Of a stretch of 64,000 nucleotides of DNA, positions 11,057 through 23,650 are shown in pieces. Within the stretch, counting starts at the first letter, position 1. Each line of letters opens with the position of its first letter. The notes under the pieces are model-generated. The model made no database searches and was not told the origin of the DNA. It worked only from the letters and a program-made list of their open reading frames with translations. The position numbers and the translations under genes are program-made. The DNA comes from Acanthacorydalis orientalis (lineage: Eukaryota; Arthropoda; Insecta; Megaloptera; Corydalidae). Where the stretch lies: assembly GCA_034766995.1 (NCBI GenBank), contig CM068315.1, positions 3,802,736-3,866,735 on the forward strand, in the 5' to 3' direction.

Positions 11057-11956
11057 TTGTGTAAATTTTTTTTACACTAAAGTTCCAGTGAATACAATGT
11101 TTTGAATAAATTTCTTATCAGTTTTACACTGAAATCTCATACTCTCTTTCTTTGTACACCGTGAGAGAGGTATATACATGTGACTGATGTCAACCAATTA
11201 GAATAGAGATCACGCGATCTTCATCAGCCAATCAGAACACGAATAAAATTTCTAAAGTGTGCACAGGACTGATTTTTAATTATAGAGAGAAAATGTATAC
11301 ATTAGGCTGAAGCTATAAACCAAAGAATTTAAATTATTTCATATAATTGAATCTGAATTATATAAATTTATTCCTTTTTACTTTAAACTATTTTCAATTT
11401 TACGAATAAAAATCATATGATAAAAAATATACAAACTGTTGAAATTTTTTCTAATCTCATAAATCATTTATTACTTTTATATTTGATACAAGACCGAGAT
11501 AATATGACGAATTTAAATTCATAAACACTATCTAATAAAATCAGATTCTTTCATTTCGAAACTACACATATTGGAAATGTGATTCAAACACTGAATCTTC
11601 GGGATAAAATAAATATTTACTGACGAGATTCATTGAAAATACACTATACGTATCAATTGCCTGCTTTCCTCTACAGATACATATTGGTTGCGACGACGGA
11701 GTCGAAGTTATTGCCCATAGACAAAGACAACGTGTATATTGTATGAAACGATAGTGTATGAGTCATAAAATTCGTGATTGATAGCGCTCCAAGTCAAGTT
11801 ATGATATACCTCTTTACAAATGCACTTCTCATCGCGAACCAAATTGTCTGTCTGTGTAAAAGGAAAATATAACATATTTGCAGTTCGATATACACAAGGA
11901 ACATTCAAGTTTCACTTTTTGCTTTTCACTTTTGCTTCAAATACACACTTGTATAT
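11057..11956. other. AT-rich tract, duplicated CCAAT motif
   Basis: CAACCAATTAGAAT (about 11191) and CAGCCAATCAGAAC (about 11225) form a direct repeat of a CCAAT-like motif around an imperfect palindrome AGATCACGCGATCT. No gene was found. The minus-strand frame at 11708-11908 has no recognisable domain. Promoter function is possible but weakly supported. Confidence 0.3.
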
Positions 11957-11964
11957 ATAAATAA

Positions 11965-12014
<50 letters not shown>

Positions 12015-12017
12015 TTA

Positions 12018-12096
<79 letters not shown>
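11957..12096. repeat. Long imperfect (TA)n tract
   Basis: About 140 bases of TA repeats broken by occasional CATA, TTTATA or TGTA variants. It is among the longest microsatellites in the window and the sole source of a YIYIYI minus-strand frame. Confidence 0.95.
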
Positions 12097-12850
12097 CTAT
12101 ATCAAACAACCAGAGTAATAGTTTAGAAATTTCAACCGACTGTTTTGGTTTTATATACTTCTTATTTTATAAAATACTTGTTATGATTATTAAAATTAAA
12201 AATATCTAATATATAAAACTATTTTTTTAAAAAGATTTTTTTAAAAAAATAGTCATTCGCTTTTTTTATACAATATGTTCAATGATTGATTATGAATAAT
12301 ATTGTGATTTTCGCTTATATGCATTTTAATAACAATGCCATCATTCTTATAGCATTAAGATAGAGAAAAATATGAAAATTTCACAAAAATCCCATAATTT
12401 CTGTAGTTTTTTCTGTACCTTGTCATTATGAAGATAATAATATTAGCATAAAAATACATATAAACGACATTCAATGTTCAATAATGAACTACTGAGCATT
12501 TTAACTGGACATTCTTTTATCGTAAACAAAATAAAAATTGCAAATTTGTCTGATGAATTCTTCTTTTATTCCCAAATAAATAATTATTTCCATATTTGGA
12601 CCCGTTAAAATAATACCTTTAAAAGTAAATATCAAAAAATGAATGAAAAAGAATCTTGGATTGGATTTAAAACTCAAATAAATTTACTATAAGAAAATAT
12701 ATTATTTATAGATGTAATGATTGAAGAAAATGGGACGAACTTACATTTTGTTTGTGTGTTAGTAGTGTAAACTTCAGGTTTGCATGTAAGAATAATCTGT
12801 TTAATTAATATTGATTAATAATATTAGCTTTCAATGTGCAATTATTTTGT
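12097..12850. repeat. AT-rich tract with dispersed repeat R
   Basis: About 12280-12420 is a diverged copy of a repeat (R) also seen at 14808-14880, 24300-24420 and 24555-24690. Its core reads like TGTTCAATnATTGATTAT, then TTATAnGCATTTCAAT and ATGCCATCAT. Separately, ACATTCTTTTATCGTAAAC near 12509 recurs as ACATTCTTTTATAGTAAAC near 12918, inside the piggyBac relic. No gene was found. Confidence 0.5.
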
Positions 12851-12852
12851 AA

Positions 12853-13923
12853 CCCTTTAAAGACGAGGAAGGGAAAAGTGTATTAAAATTTTTTAATATT
12901 TTTTTTCGATTAATGAAACATTCTTTTATAGTAAACAAAATAAAAATTGTAAATTTGTCGGTTACAAGAAAAAATATGTTAATTCAGCTATAAAAAAGTT
13001 TATTATTATTCAACTATATAAATATGTTAATTAGCTATTAGAAATTTCACATCTATCTGATAAATCGTGGAAAATCGTTGATAATATTCGGGGAAAACAT
13101 AAACCACTTGATTGAAAACATATACTTGGAAGCGGAAACATTGATTACATTTGACAATTTGCAGAAATAACATTACTGTTGAGAGTAAAAAATTGTGAAA
13201 CAATCAAGTTTGAACAAAACGGTTTCACATCGGTCACAACTTGTACGTGGGCGTCGGTCTCTTCCATTTGCTTTACAAACTACACACTTTGCTCGTTGAC
13301 AATGATCTGACGGTATTCTCTCCAGAAAATGTGGTGTCGATCGGTGTGGATTAGGACTTCTTGTAGAACTTGTATTTGGAACAAATTTTTGAACAATATG
13401 TGAAGCCAATATGAGATTGCAGTCAGCAAATCTCATTCCTTTTTGATTCACACAGCAGTAAATAATATATTCGTTGTAGGTTGTAAGATGGAAAATATGG
13501 AAGAAAAGTTTTTTGTACCATTTGACTGTTTTTCAAGTCATATTTTTGACAGGAAAAAATTAACCAACGAATTAAAAAATATCACTGCACAGCGAATTTA
13601 TTTTTTTTACAATACACTTGAAAAACGTCTTGAAATTTTTTATACTCTTTCTTCCAACAATTTACTTTTGGAAAAAAATATTATTCAACCCAATTCTCAA
13701 GTTCCCAATTTTTATAAGTTTTCAAATGAAAAAAAACGCGATTTTTCTAATATTTGGACGACTGTATTTTTTTCCAATGGGAGAAATAGTTGTAAATTTA
13801 GTATAATTAGAAAGAGATTATTGTCCTTAAATAAATCATCTTAAAGATAGGACTCTGAGATAGGATCATATTTTTTTTTGAAAACATCAATGAATTCTTA
13901 GATCTATGCCCGGCCTCAAAGCG
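12853..13923 (-). mobile_element. piggyBac relic, ~1.07 kb
   Basis: The right flank has TTAA (13924-13927) and the left flank GTAA, a one-base change from TTAA. The ends are inverted repeats: CCCTTTAAAGACGAGG on the left and CGCTTTGAGGCCGGGC on the right (reverse-complemented), which agree at about 10 of 16 bases. The interior encodes the C-terminal end of a piggyBac transposase on the minus strand (separate entry). A full piggyBac is usually about 2.4 kb or more, so more than half is deleted. Confidence 0.65.
13173..13532 (-). pseudogene. piggyBac transposase C-terminus, Cys-rich domain
   Basis: Open on the minus strand from about 13532 to a stop at 13173. It begins TVKWYKKLFFHIF, the conserved helix after the catalytic core of piggyBac transposases. 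A linker follows with PHRSTPHFLERIPS, where the family often reads HF...IP.T. Next comes the zinc-binding tail: CVVC, 12 residues, CDRC, 8 residues, then CFTIFY. In the family this C-terminal Cys-rich domain binds the transposon ends. An ATG at 13451 lies inside the fragment and is probably not a real start. The DDD catalytic core is missing. The frame is well kept for a relic, suggesting fairly recent decay. The overlapping plus-strand frame at 13443-13844 is not supported as a gene. Confidence 0.8.
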
Positions 13924-13927
13924 TTAA

Positions 13928-14976
13928 ATAATTTTCACTTATTTGCAAATTATAGAAAATTTTTCTAATCATAAATGTCTAATAGTTGATTATTAATTAT
14001 TTTTAATTCTGTTTATATTTTTATATATCACTTCCATCCACCTAAGGGTGCAAAAAATTTAATTTTAAAAACTGTCTTTTAAATCTTTCTGCTTCTTATA
14101 TCTAGTTTTATTTTCTTAAAGCACCTCTATCATTTTTTTGTCTAATGAATGTACAACTTTTATAATAGAATAAAATTGAAAACAAAGTATTAACATGACA
14201 ATATTTTAATTTAAAATATAAAAAGATAATATTTGCAAGTAAAATTAACCAATGATAAAAAAATCTTTTAGTTTTGTAAATTATTTTTTATATCTTTAAA
14301 ACTTCAATCAATTAAATCTTATTAAACGTTTAAAACATTTCGATTGTTAATAAAAAGAAGACAGTTCATAAATATGAATTGAAACTTGTACTATTATTCC
14401 GTTTCCAATGTTCTACTTGAAAATAAATAATAATTATGTTAATAGTGTAATATTTTCCATATACTTTCTCCCATTCATATTTCCTCATTATTCAATTATT
14501 ATATCCAATCTAATTACAAACTAATAATAATAATTAATATAATTACACCTGGCTAAGAAAGTTAAATAGACAGTAGTAATGATTATTTATTCTTTCAACA
14601 TTTTATAGATCAACTGGTTATAGTGAGTAGAGAAAATTACAGAATGTGCTATGAAATAACCCACTTAACTTATTAGTGAACAAAGATTATATTTTATTTA
14701 AAATAATTACTAAGTTAACATTAATAGATATGTTATTATAATTGAATTCATTTAAATAGATTATTTTTATACTCCCACACAAATCATACAAACATTTTCT
14801 TGATAATAATGTTCAATAATTGATTATTTATCATTTTAATTGCTACTTGTGAGCAATATGAATTTTTATCTGACAGGAATTATTATTTATTACAAACTTA
14901 ACTCTGTTTAATATTTTATATATACAAAAAATTAAGCAGTAAAATTTAATGAAAAAATTGGATATTGGAATATCCA
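13928..14976. other. AT-rich tract without recognisable gene
   Basis: Uniformly AT-rich. A short copy of repeat R (TGTTCAATAATTGATTAT) starts near 14810. No frame longer than about 60 codons. Confidence 0.6.
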
Positions 14977-16249
14977 ATTAAATAGAAAAACTAATTCGGT
15001 GCCTTTAAGTTAAATCAAACTTAACTCTGTTTTAAATTAAAATATTTGCTTGTCATTTTAAGATTTTGAAGTGCCAACTCTAACCTTTAAAGATACTGTA
15101 TACTTCGACCAAACAGTTGGCATAACCTTACAAAACAGGTGTGAAAAAGATAGCATCCGAAAAGCAGCATATTAGGCATTGCATACTTTTGGTTGTCCAG
15201 TCGGAAAAAATAGGACTGAAGCAGCGGGAATGATTTTTTTTCTAAATTAAGGGAAGCTTTTGTGATGCATAAGACATGCAAAAAGTGTTTTCAAAGGTTT
15301 TGGAGTGGTGATTTTGATATTTCCGATCGAGAATGTCTCGGACAATCGAAAATAATTTAAGACAATAAGCTTGAGCAGCTCTTAAGTGAAAGCTCCACTC
15401 AGATTGAAATAAAACTCGCTCAACAATTCAGAATTTCCCAACAAGTAATTTCCACATCGACTGTCTACATCGACTGGGGAAAATTCGAAAGCTAGTCCAA
15501 TAGATTACACATGAGCTCAGCCCAGAAAATAAAGAAAGATGCGATACGGCTATGTCCTCGTTCATAGGAATGGATTTTTTGTATAAAATCATAATCGGGG
15601 ATGAATAATGGGTTTTGTACGACAATCTGAAGCGTCTAAAATTGTGAGTTAATCCCGGTGATCCATCGACATCGACTCCAGAACCAAATATTCATTCCAA
15701 AAGTGATTATTGTGTGTTAAGTGGAATATTAAGGGTGTGCTATATTATAAGTTAATCGAATCTGGACAGATTGTAAATTCAGAACGTTATCAAAAACAGT
15801 TCATTCGTTTGAGTGACGAATTAGAGAGGTAAAAATATTCACTGGTGAGAGAACAAGGCAAGTCATTTAGCAGCACGACAACACTCGGCCAGACGTCAGG
15901 AAAAGGACCAAAGATGTTATTTGTTCGTTAAGCTGGGAATTTTTTTCTCATACGATATATTCAGAGGACCTAGTCCCGTCAAGATTATCATCTGTTCCGG
16001 TAGTTCGATAATCACCTGACTGATACCCATTTTAAACCAGTAAAATAAGTCCTAAAATGCATTAATGCCATCATCTACTCAAATCTGTTAACTTTTCTCG
16101 ACTAGCGATTCGTCAATTACCGGACAGATAGAGTAAAGTCATACAAAATAATGAAGGATATTTTCAAGATCGAAGTGTACTCCACTTTTGTCTAAATAAA
16201 CATTATTTTTCCATAAAAAGGCACCTAATTAATTTGTGTATTTGATATT
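14977..16249 (+). pseudogene. Mariner family I, near full-length dead copy
   Basis: About 1.27 kb, the size of an intact mariner. The ends are degenerate: AAACTAATTCGGTGCC on the left and GGCACCTAATTAATTTGTG on the right. Readable landmarks in broken frames are HIRHC (N-terminus), FPTSNFHID, ITHELSPENKERCD, and IIGDE-stop-WVLYDN at about 15590-15625, where the Lys after TGDE has become a stop. VNSERYQKQF, HDNTRPDVRKRTKDV (second Asp) and EDLVPS follow, then a one-base shift before DYHLF (third Asp). All three catalytic Asp codons seem present, but at least ten stops and shifts make it inactive. It serves as the reference for the deleted copies at 3.3, 37.9 and 46.4 kb. Confidence 0.75.
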
Positions 16250-16695
16250 TACCTAAGAATACCAATTAGAAAAAAAATAAATATTGACATTATCTATTAT
16301 TTTCAATTTTAAGAATATACATTGAAAATTCTGAAAACAATATTTTTTTGATATTTATAATTCTAGTAATTAGTTAATATAATGAAAACTGATTGGAAAT
16401 TCTGTTTTAAATGAATATCATATAAAAATATTGAAATTTATCGACAAATTTAACCTTGTCTTAAATGATTTCAATACTAACTACTTAACTAAAATACTTA
16501 AATTGAGTACTAACACTTTAACTAAATATATCATTATTAAAATATTTTTATTTCTTAATTTTTCTAGTCTTTATATATAACATGTTAATTTATTAATATT
16601 TATAATAACTAAAAAATAAATAGATTTTATGGATGTATGTTGCAATTTCAGTATTTTTTTTATAAATTTATATTCAGACTTAATTCATTAATAGT

Positions 16696-16734
<39 letters not shown>

Positions 16735-17260
16735 CTCATGTGAGAATTTATATAAATGTGTGTGGTAATAAATGTGTTAATATCATAAATTACATTTAAC
16801 TGCTAGTTGTCGAAATGCGACGTCGTCTGTATTATCTGTGTGATTTTTTGTCGCCTTTTTCCAAAACATTGAACTATAACCGTTAAAGAGTCTTCGTCGA
16901 TAGACAGCAAAATGAATAAATATTACATGTCGAATAAAAGTCTTAAACAAAAACCTAATGATTTATGTTGAGTTTTCTTTTCAAATATATTTGAACGGCA
17001 TCACTAAACATATAAATGTACTTTTGATGATATATTGTACGTATAATAATTATATTTTTTTTGGACTCACAGTGTGTGTATAAAAAGTAATTTGTCATTT
17101 CAAATTATAGAATGTCACGCAAATATTTTACTAATTTTTTTGTTCCGATTATATTAACGCGATGCAAATAAACTTTCTGATATTTTAATATCGTAAGGTT
17201 AGTTGGCTCCAACATTATTCACTCACCATTTCACTAAATTCACATTACTCACATTTATTC

Positions 17261-17313
<53 letters not shown>

Positions 17314-17702
17314 AATTATTTTTATTCATCAATTTATAATAACCTATTCGTATTATTCATGTAAAATATAGCTCTGATAGAAAAATTGGATTGAAATAAT
17401 AAAAATAATACTAGTCTGTGTACTTTTTACCAATACATTATTTAAATAATTCATTAAACAAACTTCAATATGTCTATTTCTTAATTAGCTTGTTCTATTT
17501 TCAAGCCGTGCGACACAAGGACACTAAATTATGTATTCTTTATATTCGAAATTTCAAGAAACAATCACATTAGGTATCCATGTCATTATACTTTCTTAAA
17601 CCATTCTTCAAGTTTGGTTTTTGAGATTATTTTCCAATAAATAGATATGAATTGATTTTGAGATTGTATTTATAGTATATTTATGCCGACTTATCGATTT
17701 TA
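16250..17702. other. AT-rich tract with two (TA)n runs
   Basis: Microsatellites lie at 16698-16731 and 17266-17311. A small CpG-richer patch at about 16796-16900 begins TTAACTGCTAGTTGTCG and holds GTCGAAATGCGAC, a small hairpin. It may be a solo end of a TTAA-inserting element, but no partner end was found. No gene. Confidence 0.4.
17266..17311. repeat. (TA)n microsatellite
   Basis: AT dinucleotide run of about 45 bases. Confidence 0.95.
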
Positions 17703-18268
17703 TTAGGCTGTTAGAAAATAATTACGGTTTGTGACCTTCAAATTCATATACATTTTTATCTTTTTTGATTTTCTTAGCTGTCTTAAGTGATCTAGAACTG
17801 TTGAATAACCAACGCCTAACTTTTGTGAAAGATCTCGAACTGTACGTGATTCTGAATCAACTAACACTTTCAGTTGGTCGTTATGAACTGAAGAAGGGCG
17901 ACCGTGACCTTCTTCAAGGCTCTCGTCCCCAGTACGAATTTTTTGGAACCCCTGTCACACCGTACACCGTACGTTCTTTAACATACCCACACCAAAAGCA
18001 TCGTTTATTTTACGAGCAGTTTCTGCTGCTCTACCACCCGTTTTAAACTCATAAAAAAAGATTTTTATTTACTTCTTTTCTATCTTCAATTCATTAGTCC
18101 AATTTACAGAAAAATTAATAATAAAACCAAAGTTGATGTTACTGAAATACAGACCGATCAATGTGCTTTAAAATGATATTAACATGAAGACGGTGTAATG
18201 ACACTTTCATTGAAAAAAATAAGATTAAAACCCAGAAAAAAAACGCAATTATTTTCCTATCATTTATA
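17703..18268 (-). mobile_element. Mariner family II, deleted copy a
   Basis: A roughly 560-bp minus-strand element. The 3' terminus (plus-strand left end) reads TTAGGCTGTTAGAAAATAAT next to TA; the other end is decayed. In broken frames it encodes GGRAAETARKINDAFGVG, FQKIRTGDESLE, RPSSVHNDQLKVLVDSESR, TVRDLSQKLGVGYSTVLDH and LRQLRKSKKIK. That is the N-terminal paired helix-turn-helix of a SETMAR/Hsmar-like mariner transposase. The sequence then jumps straight to YEFEGHKP-like 3' terminal sequence, so the whole catalytic domain is deleted. The plus-strand frame at 17765-18046 is antisense to this element and not a gene. Unlike copies b and c, this one keeps a Lys codon where they carry a shared stop. 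Confidence 0.75.
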
Positions 18269-18832
18269 TATCAATTATTGATGAACTTAATATATTTTTA
18301 TAATCGGTGTGAGCAGACAGTAAGTTTAGAAACATGAAACAAATAATTTCAGTAATAAAATGACAAAATCAAAGATAAAATTAAAATAATTTAAATGAAT
18401 AATTTTCGATATTTTCGGTTAAGATAATTTAAACGTCTATAAATGTAATAAAAATAATTTATTCAAAAACAGTCACTAGGCTAAGCTCACAGGTGAGTAT
18501 TAATTGTTTCAGAGTATTTGGCATGAAACGAACGACCCAAACTTCACTGATCTGAGTTTGTAATGATGTGGTGATTGTACAGGACCAACGATGAGAAAGT
18601 ATTGGACTGAAGAATTTCGGACATAATTAAACACGGGTTCTTACCAATTTACCTAGATATTTCTATCAATGATGATCAACCTTGAAATTCATAAAACAGT
18701 AACTTCGAACAGTTACGTCGATAAGACAGGTTATATGGACTATACTCAACAACATATTAAGATCAATCAATTATATTACATTTTCAAATAATTAAGAGCA
18801 TACAGAAAAACAATGAATAACAATGAATAACA

Positions 18833-18859
18833 AGGCACCGAATTAATTGGTACGCCTAA
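18833..18859 (+). mobile_element. Mariner family I, solo 3' terminus
   Basis: AAGGCACCGAATTAATTGG followed by TACGCCTAA and TA matches the 3' terminal repeat of family I. The sequence upstream is not recognisably mariner, so only the end survives. Confidence 0.55.
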
Positions 18860-18957
18860 TATTTATCTAAGAGCACAAATTGGAAACATTCAAAATAGCT
18901 AATGTATTTCTCTAAATATTTTTAACAGGACACCATCAAATTTGAATATGAAAATTA

Positions 18958-19507
18958 TTAGGTTGGTAGGCAAATAATAGCGGTTTTTGTTTTTTGAATT
19001 CTAATCTTATTTTTTTCTACGAACGTGTAATTTCATCGGGTTCGTGTTAATATTATTTTAAAGTGCATTTTTCGGTCTGTATTTTGGTAACAACGACTTT
19101 GGTTTTATTATTAATTTTGCTTCAAATTGGGCCATTGAATTAAGAATGGAAAAGAAGCAAATAAGAATTTTTTTGTATGAGTTCAAAACGGGTGATAAAG
19201 CAACAAAAACTGCTCGTTAACTAAACTATACTTTTGGTGTGGGTACTGTTAAGGAATATATGGTGCAGTGGTAGTTCCAAAAATTTTATCCTGGGGACGA
19301 GATCCTCGAAGATGAAGAATATCGCCGACGTCTTTCTTCAGTTCATGTCAACCAACTGAAGGCATAAGTTGAATCAGAACCACCCACAACAGTTCGAGAG
19401 CTTCCACAAAAGTTAGACGTTAATCATTCAACAATTCTAGAACACAAATGGAAAAATGTTTATGAATTTAAAGATCTTAAACCGTAATTATTTTTCTACC
19501 ACCATAA
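18958..19507 (+). mobile_element. Mariner family II, deleted copy b
   Basis: A 550-bp element flanked by TA on both sides. The left end reads TTAGGTTGGTAGGCAAATAA; the right end reads ATTTTTCTACCACCATAA. The transposase start is visible as MEKKQIRIFLYEFKTGDKA (ATG near 19146). A TAA stop at 19218-19220 interrupts it, then it continues FGVGTVKEYMVQW, stop, FQKF.PGDEILEDEE and TTVRELPQKLDVNHSTILEH. The helix-turn-helix half is followed directly by NVYEFKDLKP and the 3' end; the DDD catalytic domain is absent. The plus-strand frame 19456-19665 only overlaps the 3' end and is not a gene. Confidence 0.8.
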
Positions 19508-21189
19508 TAGCATATTATAATTCCCGTTTTTGTGAATCAATTGTATTTATCTATGATTTAATTATTTATGAAATCTATAATAGAACTTTTGACTCTCTAA
19601 TATTTCTGATTATTTTCAATTTCAAGATCTGTTTTTCCTTTATCAATACGTGTCAGATGATATAAAGTAATCAATTTATAAATTTTCAGAACGATAAAAC
19701 GATTATAAATTCAAACTTAAAATCACAAAAATTTAGATAAATATTGATAATAAGAACAATAAGTCATCAAGTACAATCAGGAAAAATCATTAATGAAGAA
19801 AAATAAGAATTACTGAAAATCGAACCCTGTCTTATAAAAAAGAACTCAAGAGTAACTCCAATGTTTCTATTTGAATAAATATTTGATGTGAGTGTATTCT
19901 ATATTTTATAATATAAACCGAATATAATTTATTGTTTTCCCTTCGTACGATTCTAAATGAATCCACAACTTTTTGAAGATTTCAAAATATGTGTTGTAAT
20001 TATTTCACAACAAAATAATATAATTATATAATTTATATCTAGATTTCTAAATTTTTTAAAAAATATAGTACCTATAAAAAGAGATATCAATGAAATACTA
20101 ACGTTGAATCTGAGATGCGTTAAAAAGAAATAACTAGAGGAATAAAACATATAATTTACAATTCTGAAATTAAAGTATCTATATTTATATTCCCAACAAA
20201 CTGCCTATAATCATATTAAAAACTGATAATAATTATAAAAGCATCGATAAATCTATAAATAATAATAAATTCAACTCCAAATCTATTTTAAACTATGCTT
20301 GAATAGAACAAAAGACAACGAGGAAAGGCGAATCAGTATCAATCACAGAAAACCAATAAATGTTATTTTACTATTATTTATGTGTTAAATTTTACTAAAC
20401 GTACTGATATATGATAACACTATTTCGATTTAAGCATTGCAAATTGAAATAATCTTTTATCAAACTGACATTTCATGCATTATACACTTTTTATTATTAT
20501 ATTTCAAAATCTACCTTTATGATAACTATAAAAGTACAAACCTGTTTCAAAGAAATTACAAGAACTCGACAGGTCACAAATATTTATAAAATATGGTGTA
20601 AAAAATAGAAGATTAATAAGTTTATATTAATTACTAAGTTTATTTGTACTGACAAATCATCAATAATTAGTAAACAATATTCAAATAATCAACATTTTAA
20701 TGAAAAGAAAACGAATTCTCAATTATAAATATAATTTGTATAAAATGTTTATTATCTTGGCATTATATTCTGTGTATAAGTTCTTTAGATTTACTTTGAA
20801 ACGTAGATGCGATAATATAAAGTGTAACAAGATATTTTTAGGTGAAAACCATTTCATTTAATAAATTCCACGAACTGGGATCAATATTACATACAATAAA
20901 ATATTCGATACAATTAAATTGACATCAAGTGTTTCTTGTTACAAACAATCCATTTAATCATCACTTCTTTATTTTTCATTTTGATTGTTTTATGATTTAT
21001 TTTCAATATTTCACAATACTGCAAAGATTGCAATTTGTTTAAATTGTTGAATAATGTTTTCTTTCAAATGTATATTTATGGAGTATTATTGTATATATGT
21101 TTTGTTTGAAAAATATTTTATGGCTGGCTTTTATTTCATTAATACAAAAGTTTACTAATTATTCTCTACTAAAATTTGAAAATCAGTAA
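19508..21189. other. AT-rich tract without recognisable gene
   Basis: Uniform AT-rich sequence with no microsatellite longer than about 15 bases, no recognisable transposon and only chance frames such as 19953-20150 on the minus strand. Confidence 0.6.
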
Positions 21190-21850
21190 TGATTGATTTT
21201 TCTATTATTATTAAATGATAAGAAATTAAAAAGAAAATCGTAGAAAAAAGTCAAGAAATTCAAAAACAAGTAAAAAAGGGTTAATTAAATATAATTGAAA
21301 TAAATTCAATATTAATACAGTAGCAGATACAACATTTCAACATTCTAAAGATGGTGTATTTTTATCAAATTTCACTTGAAACAGTTGTGTGTTATGATTT
21401 CATGGGCCCCAAGCAAATTTGAATTAGGAGGGCTCGTGTACAGTATTGCACTACAGTAATGAAATATAAAAAAATGGTTTAGGGCTCTCTTGTTGGCGGA
21501 GACCCCTAGCAATTACTCTTTCTGCCCATAGGATAACACACCACTGATTTGAAATTATCTGATATTTTTCACTCATTTCACAAAAAATAAAAAAATTCTA
21601 ATTTAAAATTCATTATTTGATGGTTCTTAAATTTACTATTTATTAGTATTTCAATAACGATACTATCATCCTGAGTGATAAAATACAAGAAAATCGACTG
21701 ATAATGTATAGATTTTTCAGTATATTACCGAATGATGGTTTAAAAAAGAATTAATAATTAATTATTGAACATTTTTGATCAGAACAAATCTTCTTTTCAG
21801 TGGATAGAATGAAAAATTTATTGATGAAAGTAAAATATATGAATTCCGTG
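21190..21850 (+). repeat. Dispersed repeat S, copy 1 (filled)
   Basis: Matches 24820-25265 over its length. Shared blocks include AAAAAGAAAATCGTAGA, ACAACATTTCAACATTCTAA, CAATAACGATAC, TACAAGAAAATCGA and TTAATAATTAATTATTGAA. It is interrupted by a hAT-type MITE at 21382-21546. No coding capacity; the element class of S itself is unknown. Confidence 0.7.
21382..21546. mobile_element. hAT-type MITE with 8-bp target duplication
   Basis: The 165-bp insertion has inverted ends CAGTTGTGTGTTAT and, reverse-complemented from the right, CAGTGGTGTGTTAT (13 of 14 match). It is flanked by ACTTGAAA (21374-21381) and ATTTGAAA (21547-21554), an 8-bp target duplication with one mismatch, as hAT elements make. 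The paralogous repeat S copy 2 has a single uninterrupted ACTTGAAA at 24994-25001. The interior is GC-richer than the surroundings and non-coding. Confidence 0.85.
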
Positions 21851-22386
21851 CTTGTACTCGCAGTCATCCACCCGCACATACATTTTTATGACTGACAAAA
21901 AGATCGTCTAACTGTAAACTGGCATGAGTCTAGTCTAAACCACAAAATATCGCTTCGCAAATTCGATGAAATCTTTATTGTTTTTCAAAATAAATTCAAA
22001 ATGTAACATTTGATACTGAAATAGATCAGCATATATTATTAAAAAAAATATTCTAATTGCTACACACTACCTAATTATTTTTTTATTGTAAAAATTATAT
22101 CAAAAAAACAAAACTATTAGGGACAATTTTTGTTTCTTGAGATTCAGTTGTAAAATTTTTCTTTTAAAATATAATTCCTATTATTATATCCGTCTTAAAT
22201 CATGGCAAAGAATATATTTGTTTAACTAAATTGCATTCTTCAATCATAACCACTGTGGTATTTAATGAAATATTTAAGAAAGAGATTGACAAAGAAATTG
22301 GTGAAAATTAACAACTTGCTTTAAGAATCAGTATCGCCTCATTTATGTCTAAAATACATGTTTAACATTGTCAATAAGTTGAGTTA

Positions 22387-22438
<52 letters not shown>

Positions 22439-23227
22439 AATATATTTATAATTTGTATTAATTTTACAACGTATATATATATATATATATATATACATAA
22501 GAAATAATGTACTAAACAAAACAAATAAATTAAATACCAAGTACCAACTATTATAAAATATTATGTTTTAATATCATGTATTCTAGTTTGACTTTTGTGA
22601 ATTATTTAACATTTAAAGAAAACTGTACGAATCACGAACGATTAATGACTTTTTAAATATAGGTTTTAGACTATTTTTATGAAATTTACAGCAGAGGATT
22701 ATATTATAAAACTGAAATCTTTTCTATAGAGTATGATTTATATAAAAATGGAATATTTAATTCATTTAAGTACATTAGCACTAATGATTGCTTAGTGTAC
22801 AAAATAATCGTTAAAAATAACATAAATCCTGATACGAACACATGTCTTATTCATCATCAACTTGTATTTATCGTTGTGCTAATACCACTTTATTGTCATT
22901 ATTAATTCATACGATAAGAAAAATTTAATCGATATATACACAGACTAGGAAAGTATTTTTGAAATTTACTATCAAGGATTTTTACAACCATTATGGTATT
23001 AATAAATAATAGACAATAAATAAAAAGTATGTTTTTCTCTCAAACATTAATTTTTAAGCAATATACAAAAGTCAATATAATAATATTAAAAATTTTGATT
23101 GAAATAAGTGTATGAACATTTCTAATATTATTAAGTACTCCATTTCTTGAGAGTATTGTTATTGGAATTTAATTTTAAACAGATTTCTAAACATGTTTCA
23201 TATCATTTCAAATAATAGGCATCGTAT

Positions 23228-23263
<36 letters not shown>

Positions 23264-23603
23264 CACTTCTATATATGTGAGTTATTGTATGTAATGTGAC
23301 AAAATCTCATTAAAGTCTGTTATAAATTCTATGGCACACATTTCACTAAAGAACAAATCATATATTCTGTTATCAGTACATTAATCATATTTGATTCTAT
23401 TCTTAAAAATATCAAGCATAAAAGGAAGTAGTCACAAAGAAAAAAATACATTGTTCCAATCTTTAATTTATTTGGGAATAATTGAATTTCAACAAACAGT
23501 TGTTCTTTGAATTACGTACATTAATTTTTAGTGTGTAACATCCTTTGCACCCTTTCACCTTATAAATCAACAGATATAGAGATTCATACACAAACACATA
23601 CAA

Positions 23604-23650
<47 letters not shown>

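Noticed and set aside
13443..13844. Plus-strand frame of 133 codons
   Set aside because: It overlaps the minus-strand piggyBac coding relic and has no motif of its own.
17765..18046. Plus-strand frame of 93 codons
   Set aside because: It is antisense to mariner family II copy a, whose minus strand gives clear helix-turn-helix transposase sequence.
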